64,000 bases of DNA from a virus, in IMG/VR virus record IMGVR_UViG_3300025010_000007, positions 1-64,000 of that record. One strand, 5' to 3'. The notes below the pieces were generated by a model. That model ran no database searches and was not told where the DNA came from. It saw nothing but the letters and a program-made list of their open reading frames with translations. Made by a program: the position numbers and the translations under genes. This document shows positions 42,901 to 50,129 of the stretch, piece after piece; position 1 is the first letter of the stretch, and the number at the start of each line of letters is the position of its first letter.

Positions 42901-43195
42901 CCGACTTCCCTTTCTTTCGCCTGGCCTGCCTATACGTTTCGCTGCCGTGTACCACAACCTTAAATCCCCCACGCGCTGCATCGGCGGCCAGCCTAAGATT
43001 AGTCATCGTAAAACGGAGATCATGCTTGACTAACTTTTGAACATCACGGACAACAGATATACGATCAGTTGCAAGCTTAAACTGCTCATATATATAAAGC
43101 TGTGGCGACTCAGCATAGCTTACTTTGGCTGATTCGGTTGTTTTTGTTGTACGGTCTGGTTCAGGAGTAACCTTAGAGCGCCCAAAGAAATCCAT
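39917..43195 (-). CDS. Portal protein fused to MuF-like head morphogenesis protein, interrupted by an intein
   Basis: 1092 aa before splicing. Residues 1-470 have portal features (YSTSHYKSARAIFSIL-type core: GTSHYKSARAIFSILQRMERATAIRR; NLSVPKAVLTAGADINRDVLK). From about 590 the MuF domain follows (EVRAEMIARTELSWAYNRSAKRIYRDAGFARVEWSAVLDQRTCPICRGRNGETYPIDNHPDCPAHPR), whose final C-x-C motif is split after Arg734 by a 349-aa intein. The last nine residues, CRCSLLPVD, complete the motif. Spliced length would be 743 aa. Without splicing the Cys motif is disrupted. Confidence 0.9.
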   Translation of the reverse strand: MDFFGRSKVTPEPDRTTKTTESAKVSYAESPQLYIYEQFKLATDRISVVRDVQKLVKHDLRFTMTNLRLAADAARGGFKVVVHGSETYRQARRKKGKSVLKRLTPGANIAQQVIDDLLTRTKLQAKAKGYTRGLVRDGDLFLNPLVDLAAGLILDVRQGPVLTIKRNNDEYGEFPDPEKAFSQIDPKTQIHTLMEIGPPSEARGHFALFQMNHIRWLCEETENYGTSHYKSARAIFSILQRMERATAIRREFRSVKKRSHKLPDNTGETQVVEYMRNVGLVDKDGNPTKNAHLLSDFVGTAQVTALNDTTNLSEMDDVKYFEELLWLNLSVPKAVLTAGADINRDVLKVQYPHYLQTLEDITDVLEYGDPGPFSGLRAIIDLQLLLTGINPDAISYDIVWSDKTDETPNERMDRVQKALGANKGVKVITRLKAIQASANDFDIEDPEEMARLVEEEEARDRAVMAAAKPNIARDKLKPGEDPEEEESEDNLVTDVLLEDRPVMEAIEQKAQATVLRFFRAVYTRMLKYSGDVSVTDEVNEFSEDSIITVLEDAWDEKESKYQVGITNQMTEAAVIGAVRALQLVEAKSSSGGQGGSGDVPPGTSGVKIKPRIVKSDIRDDLFNESGKRIKGIKDTTLKQIRGALTEGFEQDLGWKNIMKQLQPIIVNEVRAEMIARTELSWAYNRSAKRIYRDAGFARVEWSAVLDQRTCPICRGRNGETYPIDNHPDCPAHPRCYDKETEVYTDRGWIKFSKLIGDEKFLSLNPETHQPEWTSSVKNISYSYEGDMISLKSNSLDMMVTPNHQMYIGERKGAKRKLRWGLVDAGKLMDLSEFYVNKVCNWSGEYLRHIDINGLQIPVDIFTKFMGYYLSEGSTVKRGENAYQISITQEKTDNYKKIYNDIKDMPVKVNRGQGKFYINSVPLGKYLEQMGQQHVRYVPEEIKKLPREQLNLFLDAYVLGDGNIKVTSWKEKEFKSIGRKIDTYSTLMASDLGEVILKAGFYPSFTLRKTKGKQQVFSNGTYTINHDIWVIYINNKKCSIYQRGRKNGVKILNKYYDDKVYCVELEKNHILWVRRNGKAAWCGNCRCSLLPVD
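39947..40993 (-). other. Intein with LAGLIDADG homing endonuclease
   Basis: 349 residues (735-1083 of the host protein). It begins with CYDKETEVYT (splice-junction Cys1, block A), then block B MMVTPNHQMYI (TxxH type). The endonuclease motifs are FMGYYLSEGS and FLDAYVLGDGN. Blocks F/G are KVYCVELEKNHILWVRRNGKAAWCGN, followed by the +1 Cys. The terminal Asn is present, but the penultimate residue is Gly, where most inteins have His. It splits the conserved Cys motif of the MuF domain. Confidence 0.92.
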
Positions 43196-43242
43196 AACTT
43201 TCGTGAATATATTAGCTATTTTTTATCACCACCTTTGCAAAA

Positions 43243-43268
43243 GAAAAACACCCGGTTATCCAGGTGTT
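43243..43268 (-). terminator. Terminator before the portal gene
   Basis: Minus-strand AACACC...GGGTGTT stem with TTTTTCTTTT, between the 111-aa gene and the portal start. A partial terminator inside the late operon. Confidence 0.7.
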
Positions 43269-43602
43269 ATCCGTATTTCTTTTTAGCCTTCTCCAGGTTT
43301 CCCCTAGCTTCAGTAGCTCCTTGTTCTATATTCCTATAGTGCTCAATCATTGCCCTGTAAGCTCTAATTGCTTTTTCATCATCAATCCCGACTACTTGCC
43401 CTGGACGTTTTTCCTCCAGCACCACAGACGCCTTTTCAAAACCATCGGCCAAGGATTTAACCGATTCCTCCAGCAGTGTAGCCTGCTCAATTAACTCATG
43501 CCAGTTGATATCCAGGCTTAACCTAAAAGATAAGGGGTTTTCTTGGTTTGCCTCATTTTTGTTCACAATTCCAAGGGAAACGATTTTACCTTTATCAGCC
43601 AT
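43267..43602 (-). CDS. Small protein between terminase and portal, 111 aa
   Basis: Soluble, helical and charged; central segment LDINWHELIEQATLLEESVKSLADGFEKASVVLEE. A GTCGAATATAG sequence lies upstream of its AGAGAGGTG ribosome site, similar to the leader motif of the cargo genes. No family recognised; it could be a scaffold-like or packaging accessory protein. Confidence 0.65.
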   Translation of the reverse strand: MADKGKIVSLGIVNKNEANQENPLSFRLSLDINWHELIEQATLLEESVKSLADGFEKASVVLEEKRPGQVVGIDDEKAIRAYRAMIEHYRNIEQGATEARGNLEKAKKKYG

Positions 43603-43665
43603 CAGAGCACCTCTCTTTATAGTTATTAGGACTATATTCGACGCGCTCTGCCGCTTTCCTTTAAT

Positions 43666-45192
43666 TTACCAATCATCTTCTGTATCTCCGAAAACTGCTG
43701 AAATATCAGCCTTGACAGACATGCCTACAATATGTTTAATGTTTTTCGCTGCTCGCATAAGGTACCCCAAACACTTCATAAAATCATCATGCCCCTCAGT
43801 CTCATTAACAAAAAACTTAAGCTTTTGATGAGCCTTTATTTCATAGCGGCAAAGCCTTACTTGTTCCCAAAATTCCTTATATTCCTCGCTGCTATCATCG
43901 GCAAACATTTTTAATAACCCGGTATTTACCCGAGCCAATATATCAAAACCATCCTCGCTATTCGTTACATCAGTTGACTGATGCTCCTCTAATTGGTGAT
44001 ATTTTTTTGCCAGCCAGGAGGATATATCTGCACCAATACCACGGGCATCAGAAATAACAAACTCGGGCCGCCATAACTGCAGATCAGATAAAAGTTCCAA
44101 CTTTTGCTGGTCGAAGTCATGACCAGTGCGGTAAGTTATCTCCACAACATTTATTCGGGGGTCGGTATTAATCGCATCACAAACTGAGAAATCAAGTTCC
44201 CCAATTATGAGCACCGTACTATCCTTTTGTGGCTTTAAACCCCGCAGGACTGCATCTTGAGCTTCCTCATCCTTACCGGCAATATCTATCGCAGCTACAT
44301 ACCGGCGACCTACTTTAGGTTTATGGTATCGCTTATGTTCCCCCTGTAGCTTTGCCTTCTGCTGCTCGTTAAAAAACTTGCCAGCAGCGGCAATGGCCTT
44401 TAGCAAGTACTGAGTTTGAATAATCGGGTGCTCTAATCCAAGACGCTCAACTTCGCGGTTAAAGTATGTTTTATAATCCGGATTATGCTTGGCTACCTCA
44501 TAGGCATCATATTCAAAATGGTACCTTTCCTCCGGTGGTAAATCCTTAACACGGCAGCCCAGTTCCCGAGCCCGGCCCTCATCCTTCTTAATATTTATCT
44601 GCCGCTGCTTTTCCAACATGTTGTCAGTGTCCCAGGCAGTACCCCAAAACACCGTTGTAACTGCTTTGTTAGCACCCATTGGAGCGAAGTCTTTATCATA
44701 CTTCTGTTGATTTACGTCCTGAGCTTCGTCTATCTCCAGGAGTATATCAGCTGTAGCACCGACTACTTGAGCAGTTGGTTCGGCAGAAAAAAAGGCTATT
44801 CGTGCCTTACCCAGCACCCTCATAAATCCAAAGCTCCCCCGGTGAAGCTTACGAGTGAGCGGGTTATCCAAGACCTCCTGAAGCCGAATCATCGAGTTTA
44901 CAATTTGCGGCTTCCAGGTAGGAGCCGCCTTCACAATGGTTCCACCCCGCTTTTTATTCCGGGTAAGCAAAAAACCCTCCAATTGTGCGGAGGATTCGTT
45001 TTTTCCACTTTGGCGGGACATCATCACAGTAATGATTTTGGATTTTTTATTTTCGATACTATCAATAGTGCAGAGTAATGGGTCTACCTGGTACGGACGA
45101 AGGGCTTTACTTTTTCTTAAGCGACGGGAGAATTGCCTAATATCCCGGATAATTAAACGAATAACCGCCTTTTTGCGTTCTCGTTTATCCAT
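43666..45192 (-). CDS. terL: Terminase large subunit
   Basis: 508 aa from ATG 45192; a TTG seven codons earlier is possible. ATPase: Walker A MMSRQSGKNES, Walker B ILLEIDEAQDV, then FWGTAW coupling motif. Nuclease: AAIDIAGKDEEAQD, VISDARGIGADISSW and EGHDDFMKCLGYLMRAA, giving the three acidic metal sites. It packages DNA into proheads together with TerS, whose 3' end it overlaps. Confidence 0.95.
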   Translation of the reverse strand: MDKRERKKAVIRLIIRDIRQFSRRLRKSKALRPYQVDPLLCTIDSIENKKSKIITVMMSRQSGKNESSAQLEGFLLTRNKKRGGTIVKAAPTWKPQIVNSMIRLQEVLDNPLTRKLHRGSFGFMRVLGKARIAFFSAEPTAQVVGATADILLEIDEAQDVNQQKYDKDFAPMGANKAVTTVFWGTAWDTDNMLEKQRQINIKKDEGRARELGCRVKDLPPEERYHFEYDAYEVAKHNPDYKTYFNREVERLGLEHPIIQTQYLLKAIAAAGKFFNEQQKAKLQGEHKRYHKPKVGRRYVAAIDIAGKDEEAQDAVLRGLKPQKDSTVLIIGELDFSVCDAINTDPRINVVEITYRTGHDFDQQKLELLSDLQLWRPEFVISDARGIGADISSWLAKKYHQLEEHQSTDVTNSEDGFDILARVNTGLLKMFADDSSEEYKEFWEQVRLCRYEIKAHQKLKFFVNETEGHDDFMKCLGYLMRAAKNIKHIVGMSVKADISAVFGDTEDDW

Positions 45193-46156
45193 CGACCAAC
45201 CCTTCTTCTTCAATCACTTCATCTAGAAGAATATCGTCATCCCCGCTACCTTTTGCCTTCTCGATATCAGCCTTCAGTTTTTCAATACGTAATCTGTGCT
45301 CTTCAACTACCAGGCCCTTAAGCTCATATCTTTCCACCATATCTTCATAACGCAAAATAAGACCCTCCAAGGTCTTCATAGCAGTGCTCTGGGCTTTCAA
45401 GAAACCAGCCTGCTTATCCCATGCAAATTGGAGCTCCCATTCTTTCTCCCAGCTATCACTTTGCATACCGCTGGTTTCCTTCTGGCGTTTCAAGACCTTA
45501 GTTAAATCATCCTGATCCTTAACAAACATAATCTTCTGCGCCCTGGCTATAGCTGTATACTGAATCACAATTTGTTCCCAAAGAATATCCAGAGGACTTT
45601 TTTCTATAATCTCATTTACAATGGCCCTGGTCTCCTCATCATCGGGGAATATACGAGCAAAGAACCCGTGTTTCAGGTTGTTTTGTGTTCCCGGTGACGG
45701 ACCCGTACTCTTCCCCCCGTGAAACTTGCACTTATCTTTACCCGGCTCCGCCTTCTTCTTACAGCGCTCCCCAGTCCCTTTACATTTCGCGGTACACTGG
45801 CCCGGTCGGCCATCCAGGTGAATCTGGCAGAAACGCTCCCCATCTAAAGCCTTATTACGGCAGCGTTCACCAGACTTATGGCCCATAGCTTCACATTGGC
45901 CGGGGAAAGGATCTGTCTTGTTTTCTGTTGTAGTACTACACTCAGTATCTGTAGTACTACAGTTATTTTTTGTAGTACTACACTTTTCTTTTTGTGATAC
46001 TACATTCCATTTATCCCGACACTTCCAGGCACTAATTGTTTTTTCTTTTTCTCCGAGCAGTTCAGCAATTTGACGATTAGTTATGTTTCCATCATGTTCG
46101 ATCCATATTTGACATGCCTTTTCTCTATTTGGATTACGAACTACACGGGACATCAC
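45185..46156 (-). CDS. terS: Terminase small subunit with zinc knuckles
   Basis: 323 aa. An N-terminal HTH (ITNRQIAELLGEKEKTISAWKCRDKWN) as in XtmA-like TerS binds DNA. Residues 55-75 hold three CSTT repeats at seven-residue spacing, coded by perfect DNA palindromes. Residues 80-150 carry two Cys/His knuckles (GQCEAMGHKSGERCRNKALDGERFCQIH and a second copy), then a helical C-terminal part. The palindromes inside the gene could be the packaging site. It is preceded by a moron-type insertion. Confidence 0.85.
   Translation of the reverse strand: MMSRVVRNPNREKACQIWIEHDGNITNRQIAELLGEKEKTISAWKCRDKWNVVSQKEKCSTTKNNCSTTDTECSTTTENKTDPFPGQCEAMGHKSGERCRNKALDGERFCQIHLDGRPGQCTAKCKGTGERCKKKAEPGKDKCKFHGGKSTGPSPGTQNNLKHGFFARIFPDDEETRAIVNEIIEKSPLDILWEQIVIQYTAIARAQKIMFVKDQDDLTKVLKRQKETSGMQSDSWEKEWELQFAWDKQAGFLKAQSTAMKTLEGLILRYEDMVERYELKGLVVEEHRLRIEKLKADIEKAKGSGDDDILLDEVIEEEGLVDG
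45929..46004. repeat. Periodic 12-bp palindromes in terS (candidate pac site)
   Basis: TGTAGTACTACA is a perfect palindrome and occurs at 45929, 45950 and 45971, exactly 21 bp apart. A fourth, degenerate copy TGTGATACTACA is at 45993. Repeats spaced two helical turns apart fit binding by an oligomeric DNA-binding protein such as TerS. Confidence 0.75.
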
Positions 46157-46185
46157 CTCACCTTCTTTGCTTCGATGTCAAACAG

Positions 46186-46206
46186 AAAAGAGCCCGAAGG
46201 CTCTCT
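46186..46206 (-). terminator. Terminator of the 203-aa cargo gene
   Basis: Minus-strand AGAGCC-TTCG-GGCTCT stem with a short loop, then TTTTCTG. It overlaps the 3' end of the gene. Confidence 0.75.
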
Positions 46207-46816
46207 AATCTCTTGGTTGTTCTAACATTATATTTTTAATAATTGGCATTAAATCATAGTTAAAATTATAGTGTTTTATTTGTTTTTTCTCATATGACTT
46301 ATATCGCAATACAAAAGTTACATTTGATTCTTTTAGATGTGACTTAATATCAGGTATTTTATCTTGATACTGAAAACCTTCTCCATAACCGTCTATCTCC
46401 AATTTTATTCCAAGTGATTTAACTATTTGTTGATATGGAGATAGTGGACATAAGCCAGTTGGATCTGATATTTCTAATTGTCGATATATTTCACCCCTAA
46501 TAACTCCTTTGTGTTCTAATTTACATTTAATTTCTCCTAAGGCTATAGCATTTGCACCAATATTCCTTATTAGTACAGGTATGCCGATAAGAAAGTGTAC
46601 AGGAGTATTACAGTATCGACCACCAACCGCTTCAGTGTATTCTTTTGGGCTCATATAAAGATGTATTTCAGGTTTACCCTTTTTAAACCTTGTAAAATAC
46701 AGTGCCATGCCAGAAAAAACCAATGATATAAACGATAGAACTACTGATATAGATGCTGGCAAATAATCTATCCAAGTCTTGTGACTCGAATAAAAATTAA
46801 ACACAAAAGGGAACAT
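46205..46816 (-). CDS. Membrane protein, AT-rich cargo gene, 203 aa
   Basis: One N-terminal transmembrane helix (about residues 15-45: SISVVLSFISLVFSGMALYFTRF) and a soluble domain with strand-rich segments (VHFLIGIPVLIRNIGANAIALGEIKCKLEHKG). It is lower in GC than its neighbours, with its own leader containing TGTCGAATA and its own terminator. This is a typical lysogenic-conversion (moron) layout between regulator and terminase. Function unknown. Confidence 0.65.
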   Translation of the reverse strand: MFPFVFNFYSSHKTWIDYLPASISVVLSFISLVFSGMALYFTRFKKGKPEIHLYMSPKEYTEAVGGRYCNTPVHFLIGIPVLIRNIGANAIALGEIKCKLEHKGVIRGEIYRQLEISDPTGLCPLSPYQQIVKSLGIKLEIDGYGEGFQYQDKIPDIKSHLKESNVTFVLRYKSYEKKQIKHYNFNYDLMPIIKNIMLEQPRD

Positions 46817-46894
46817 TAATAAACACTCCTAAAACACAATCTCTCCAACTACTGATATTCGACATAAGGGGATGTTTTCCTCTATAACCAATAT

Positions 46895-46914
46895 AAAAAG
46901 AGCCCGGAGGCTCT
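46895..46914 (-). terminator. Terminator of the 201-aa cargo gene
   Basis: Minus-strand AGAGCC...GGCTCT stem, then TTTTTATATTGG. It is nearly identical in stem to the terminator at 46186. Confidence 0.75.
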
Positions 46915-47518
46915 AATTATGCATTTCAGCTAACTGATGTATTTTTCTAAATAAGTTTTTATAGCTATGTTCCATTCCATCGATAAGTACTTCATAGATC
47001 ATAACTCTATAATCTGTAAGTTTTGCAATATTAAAATATTTCCCCCCAAACAACTCAAGGCCAAGAATATCAGCACTAAATTCGCACTTATCGTATGAAT
47101 CTTTCATATAATCAACCGTACTAATATCATGCTTAATCCTATCCATAAGTCCATATAACTTATTTATTAAGACTAGTTCATCGAAAGTTAAATTCTCACT
47201 TAAGTTTGCTATATGCATTGAAAAACCGCCACATATTGAGATGTTCTCCGGTGCTCTTCCTACATTCGGCTTTTCATTTTGATTTCTTATCCTAATTATT
47301 TCCCTTACTGCAGTAAATGTATCAATAATAATTATCCTTGCGCTAGTTCTCACACTTTTATCTTGCTCTTCTTTTTCTTTTTCTTTTTGCTCATTAATTA
47401 CTTCTTTATGGGCATTAATGCTATCTTTAGCTGCTCTTTTACTACCCCAATAACTCGCCAACCCACTCGCCAACCCACCAATTACTGAGCCTGCAAGACC
47501 TACTAATCCTGCTAACAA
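46913..47518 (-). CDS. Glycine-zipper membrane protein, cargo gene, 201 aa
   Basis: The N-terminus is a glycine-zipper transmembrane helix (GLVGLAGSVIGGLASGLASYWGS) with a coiled coil behind it (INEQKEKEKEEQDKS), then a helical domain. Glycine-zipper helices suit oligomeric pores or membrane-linked effectors, as in some abortive-infection proteins. AT-rich, with own terminator. Function unknown. Confidence 0.65.
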   Translation of the reverse strand: MLAGLVGLAGSVIGGLASGLASYWGSKRAAKDSINAHKEVINEQKEKEKEEQDKSVRTSARIIIIDTFTAVREIIRIRNQNEKPNVGRAPENISICGGFSMHIANLSENLTFDELVLINKLYGLMDRIKHDISTVDYMKDSYDKCEFSADILGLELFGGKYFNIAKLTDYRVMIYEVLIDGMEHSYKNLFRKIHQLAEMHN

Positions 47519-47565
47519 TGTCGTTTCAATGTGAAATCACCTCCCAATTGTTTACTTCGGCAAGG

Positions 47566-47727
47566 TTAAGGATTTTTCCTGTTTTTTAACCATCTGTAGT
47601 TAAACCTTACTTTGGGCCGCATCTGGTTTGTTTCATAAGTGGCAACCATACGCGCCATAAAGTCTTTGGCTGTCAGGCCTGATTGCTCAATGAGCGCTGC
47701 CAGGCCCAACATATAGAATTTGTCCAT
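47566..47727 (-). CDS. Small basic helical protein, 53 aa
   Basis: An ATG after a weak GGGACGG ribosome site. The product is MDKFYMLGLAALIEQSGLTAKDFMA, then VRFNYRWLKNRKNP. The N-terminal helix pair could be an HTH-like unit; the C-terminus is basic. It lies near the late regulator. Function unknown. Confidence 0.55.
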   Translation of the reverse strand: MDKFYMLGLAALIEQSGLTAKDFMARMVATYETNQMRPKVRFNYRWLKNRKNP

Positions 47728-47785
47728 TTATAAACCGTCCCGCGGTCAATATTTAATTCTTGTGCTATATCATACTGACATAAGA

Positions 47786-47808
47786 ACAAAAGAAGCCTCG
47801 CGGCCTCT
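47786..47808 (-). terminator. Probable terminator after the 55-aa gene
   Basis: Minus-strand GCC-GCGA-GGC hairpin followed by TTCTTTTG. Confidence 0.5.
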
Positions 47809-47975
47809 CATTTCTTTTTATATTTATTTCTAAACTCTTCCAACATCTTCTCTTTCTCTGACTTTATATCCTTATACCAGTTCGGAATAAGTTCCCACTT
47901 ACCACCAACACATTTGAAATCATTGGGGTTAACCGGGCTCACTTTCAAGGGGTCTGCGCCAACCACTTTCCGCAT
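47808..47975 (-). CDS. Small basic protein, 55 aa
   Basis: The ATG follows the TAG of the sigma-4-like gene without a gap, so translation is coupled. The product is MRKVVGADPLKVSPVNPNDF and a Trp/Lys-rich helical tail (ELIPNWYKDIKSEKEKMLEEF). Function unknown; possible accessory of the regulator. Confidence 0.6.
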   Translation of the reverse strand: MRKVVGADPLKVSPVNPNDFKCVGGKWELIPNWYKDIKSEKEKMLEEFRNKYKKK

Positions 47976-48437
47976 CTAAATTACCCCCTTATATATATGT
48001 TGCGATCGTATGACAAGCCCGATCTTTTTTTCTGCCCTAATAACAAATCTCTGTACACTGCCTTTTGTGCAGCCCATTAACTTCCCGGCCTGCGCGAATG
48101 AATAGCCTCTACCCCGAACCAAATCAAACGCATACCGTTCCCGCTCGGTCAGGTTTTTCATTAAACTATCCAACAAATCTAGTACATGTTCGGGGGCAGA
48201 TTCTGTAGATGTTCTGTTAGTGATGAACTGCGACAATTCAGTAGGATCAACTGATATTTCGCGCCTGTCTTTAGGCAGTCGCCCAACCTGCCAAGTGGTT
48301 CCTGGTATGCGCCCGGTCTCCATAATCTCAATCGCAAAGCTGGCGTCAGAGATCATGTTGCTGCTCTCCACTGGTACCACTTTAGCTGTACGTAAGTTTT
48401 TTATTGACTGCTTGTATTCCTGGATCAGACTCTGCAT
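47976..48437 (-). CDS. Sigma-70 region-4-like late transcription regulator (ArpU type)
   Basis: About 153 aa; ATG 48437 follows GGGGGTGG, and the upstream TTG is less likely. The C-terminal 60 residues are a region-4 HTH: LTERERYAFDLVRGRGYSFAQAGKLMGCTKGSVQRFVIRAEKKIG. ArpU-like phage proteins of this type control late gene transcription. It stands exactly between early/replication and packaging genes. Confidence 0.8.
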   Translation of the reverse strand: MQSLIQEYKQSIKNLRTAKVVPVESSNMISDASFAIEIMETGRIPGTTWQVGRLPKDRREISVDPTELSQFITNRTSTESAPEHVLDLLDSLMKNLTERERYAFDLVRGRGYSFAQAGKLMGCTKGSVQRFVIRAEKKIGLVIRSQHIYKGVI

Positions 48438-48448
48438 CAAATCCACCC

Positions 48449-48485
48449 CCAAAAAAATATGTATTAGCCAGGCGTTAACCTGGCT
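48449..48485 (-). terminator. Terminator before the late regulator
   Basis: Minus-strand AGCCAGG-TTAACG-CCTGGCT stem, then AATACATATTTTTTT. It ends the early leftward transcript just before the sigma-4-like gene; the ribosome site of that gene follows. Confidence 0.75.
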
Positions 48486-48524
48486 TGTATTGCTTATTTA
48501 ACTAACAATATCTCGCATTGCCTT

Positions 48525-48770
48525 TCAAGAAGGCGACTGACACCAAATTTCACGACGCCTGTCTTCGGGCAATAGCTCCATATTTATAGAAACATATTCA
48601 CTTCCCAGCTCAATAAATCTTTCATAGTCCGATGTGGCTTCTTTGCTTTTCGCATCTTTTCCGTCACACATTTTAGAAAATGCTTTGCAGTGATTACTTT
48701 GCACATATCCGTACTTTTGGAGTATTTTATTTTGCTCCTGCACTATCTGCTCTTTCCTGCTTTGAGACAA
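48525..48770 (-). CDS. Hypothetical protein, 81 aa
   Basis: Soluble, charged and helical (REQIVQEQNKILQKYGYVQ ... DYERFIELGSEYV). It overlaps the 69-aa gene by 28 bases and belongs to the cluster of small middle genes. No family recognised. Confidence 0.6.
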   Translation of the reverse strand: MSQSRKEQIVQEQNKILQKYGYVQSNHCKAFSKMCDGKDAKSKEATSDYERFIELGSEYVSINMELLPEDRRREIWCQSPS

Positions 48771-48952
48771 TGCAATCCACCTCTGCCCAATAAATTCTCA
48801 GCATACCTAAACTGCTGCTTTATAAAATCGTCTTCCGCACTGCCACCGCTGGCCAGCCAGTCCGTGATACGTTTTTCGATATCGCGTACTGCTGCGGTCG
48901 GCAGGTGTTTTAGGTTTTCGTGAAGTTCGGAAATGCTGGTTATTTTGGTCAT
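48743..48952 (-). CDS. Hypothetical protein, 69 aa
   Basis: Helical and charged (TSISELHENLKHLPTAAVRDIEKRITDWLASGGSAEDDFIKQQFRYAENLL). It overlaps both neighbours. No family recognised. Confidence 0.6.
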   Translation of the reverse strand: MTKITSISELHENLKHLPTAAVRDIEKRITDWLASGGSAEDDFIKQQFRYAENLLGRGGLHCLKAGKSR

Positions 48953-49194
48953 TCTTTTTCTTCCTCAATGTAGAAATCATCTAAATGACTTTCCTGCACA
49001 TTTCCTTGTTCTGGTTCATATACCATATGCCATTGTATTTCATTTATTTCGCACACTGGTTTCTCGTCATCATCAGCGAGACTCAAAGGCATATTAGCAT
49101 TGAATAACTTTTCCTCTGCCTCTTCCTTGCTGTTAGCTTCGATGCAGAAGTTAATTCTAGCAACTACGCTTACTGCCCCGTAAAACTCTTTCAT
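48949..49194 (-). CDS. Hypothetical protein, 81 aa
   Basis: Acidic, with beta and helical segments (GAVSVVARINFCIEANSKEEAEEKLFNANMPLSLADDDEKPVCEINEIQWHM). It overlaps the 69-aa gene by four bases and abuts the basic gene. No family recognised. Confidence 0.6.
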   Translation of the reverse strand: MKEFYGAVSVVARINFCIEANSKEEAEEKLFNANMPLSLADDDEKPVCEINEIQWHMVYEPEQGNVQESHLDDFYIEEEKE

Positions 49195-49463
49195 TACCTA
49201 CACCTCCGATTCCTCACCCTGGACGCCTTAGCAAGTTTGCGCCTGCGCCGCTTAAGCCTTACGATAACACGCTTATTGTTGCGCTTGGCCTGTAACTGTG
49301 ACTTAAGCTTGTCCTTACTGCGCTTAATTGGCTTAACTTTCCGCTCTGTCCTGATACCACCCAAAAAGCTCTGCTCTCCTACAACGGGCATTGCTCCAAG
49401 CAGCCTTGCTCCAAGTGAAGTTAGATGCCCAAATCCACCATAACCGAATCTACCTATCATCAA
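49194..49463 (-). CDS. Highly basic protein, 89 aa
   Basis: The last 55 residues are dominated by Lys and Arg (KPIKRSKDKLKSQLQAKRNNKR, LKRRRRKLAKASRVRNRRCR), giving an extremely high isoelectric point; the first 35 residues are Gly/Leu-rich. It could bind DNA or RNA non-specifically. No family recognised. Confidence 0.6.
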   Translation of the reverse strand: MMIGRFGYGGFGHLTSLGARLLGAMPVVGEQSFLGGIRTERKVKPIKRSKDKLKSQLQAKRNNKRVIVRLKRRRRKLAKASRVRNRRCR

Positions 49464-49509
49464 TCACGCCTCCCTTTTCCTCTCGCCTGACCAAAGCCTG
49501 CTCCTTAGC

Positions 49510-49824
49510 CTATGCGTAATTAATCTTACATCCGCATGTCGGGCAATGTGATGCGCGGTGGTTTTCTGCGCTTACCGTAATAAATTTCTTGCCACATGCC
49601 CCGCATTTATATGTTTCTAGCACCTTGTCTGTACTGATTAAAAATGTTTTAGCTATTTCTCCCGAAGACTTATGTTTAGTAAAACGGTCAAAACGTTCGT
49701 TAAATATTTCAGTTCGGTAGTTTTCTAATATTTCTGCCGGAGACTTTGGGTTATGAGTGCATGTCCAGCAAGGATTTCCGTAGTAAGTGCTTAATATCGT
49801 ACACTTGTCGCAAGGATGCTTCAT
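49510..49824 (-). CDS. Double zinc-motif protein, 104 aa
   Basis: Two cysteine clusters: CDKCTILSTYYGNPCWTCTH at the N-terminus and CGACGKKF ... HCPTCGCK at the C-terminus, the latter a zinc ribbon. The linker is basic. It is a probable nucleic-acid-binding or regulatory protein. Its start overlaps the frameshifted gene. Confidence 0.7.
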   Translation of the reverse strand: MKHPCDKCTILSTYYGNPCWTCTHNPKSPAEILENYRTEIFNERFDRFTKHKSSGEIAKTFLISTDKVLETYKCGACGKKFITVSAENHRASHCPTCGCKINYA

Positions 49825-50128
49825 GCCGTTTTCTCAACCTCCCTCTTGCCACCCCGCAAAATTATCGTCCTAACAGACAACACCCCTTGCTCAATCCTCA
49901 AAGCTGCAATATATCCACCACCCAAATGAAGCAGGGCCGTACCATTGCGCGAAAACTTTAGTCCTCCAGCGGATCTAATCGTGTCGTTAACCAGGTTAAC
50001 CACCTTGTTGAGCAGCTTCTTGCGGTTCCTGTACCCCCCCGCTCACGGTAACGATTGTAGGCATGATTTGTAAGTTCTACTTTATACTCACGATATCCGT
50101 ACACCCCGCCCCCTCCTTCGGTATCCAT
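49821..50128 (-). pseudogene. Gene split by a frameshift at a G7 run
   Basis: The 5' part (from ATG 50128) reads MDTEGGGGVYGYREYKVELT then NHAYNRYRERGG, and stops being sensible after seven G (about 50034-50040). The 3' part in another frame reads YRNRKKLLNKVVNLVNDTIR and GTALLHLGGGYIAALRIEQG. One extra G would join them into one protein of about 100 aa. It could be a real frameshift, a phase-variable tract or a base-calling error at the homopolymer. Fold suggests a small RelE/BrnT-like or nuclease-like domain; not proven. Confidence 0.6.
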
Positions 50129-50129
50129 T

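Noticed and set aside
45929-46004. Regular 21-bp repeats in terS as a CRISPR array
   Set aside because: The unit is a 12-bp palindrome with spacers of only 9 bp, inside a coding gene; no cas genes occur.
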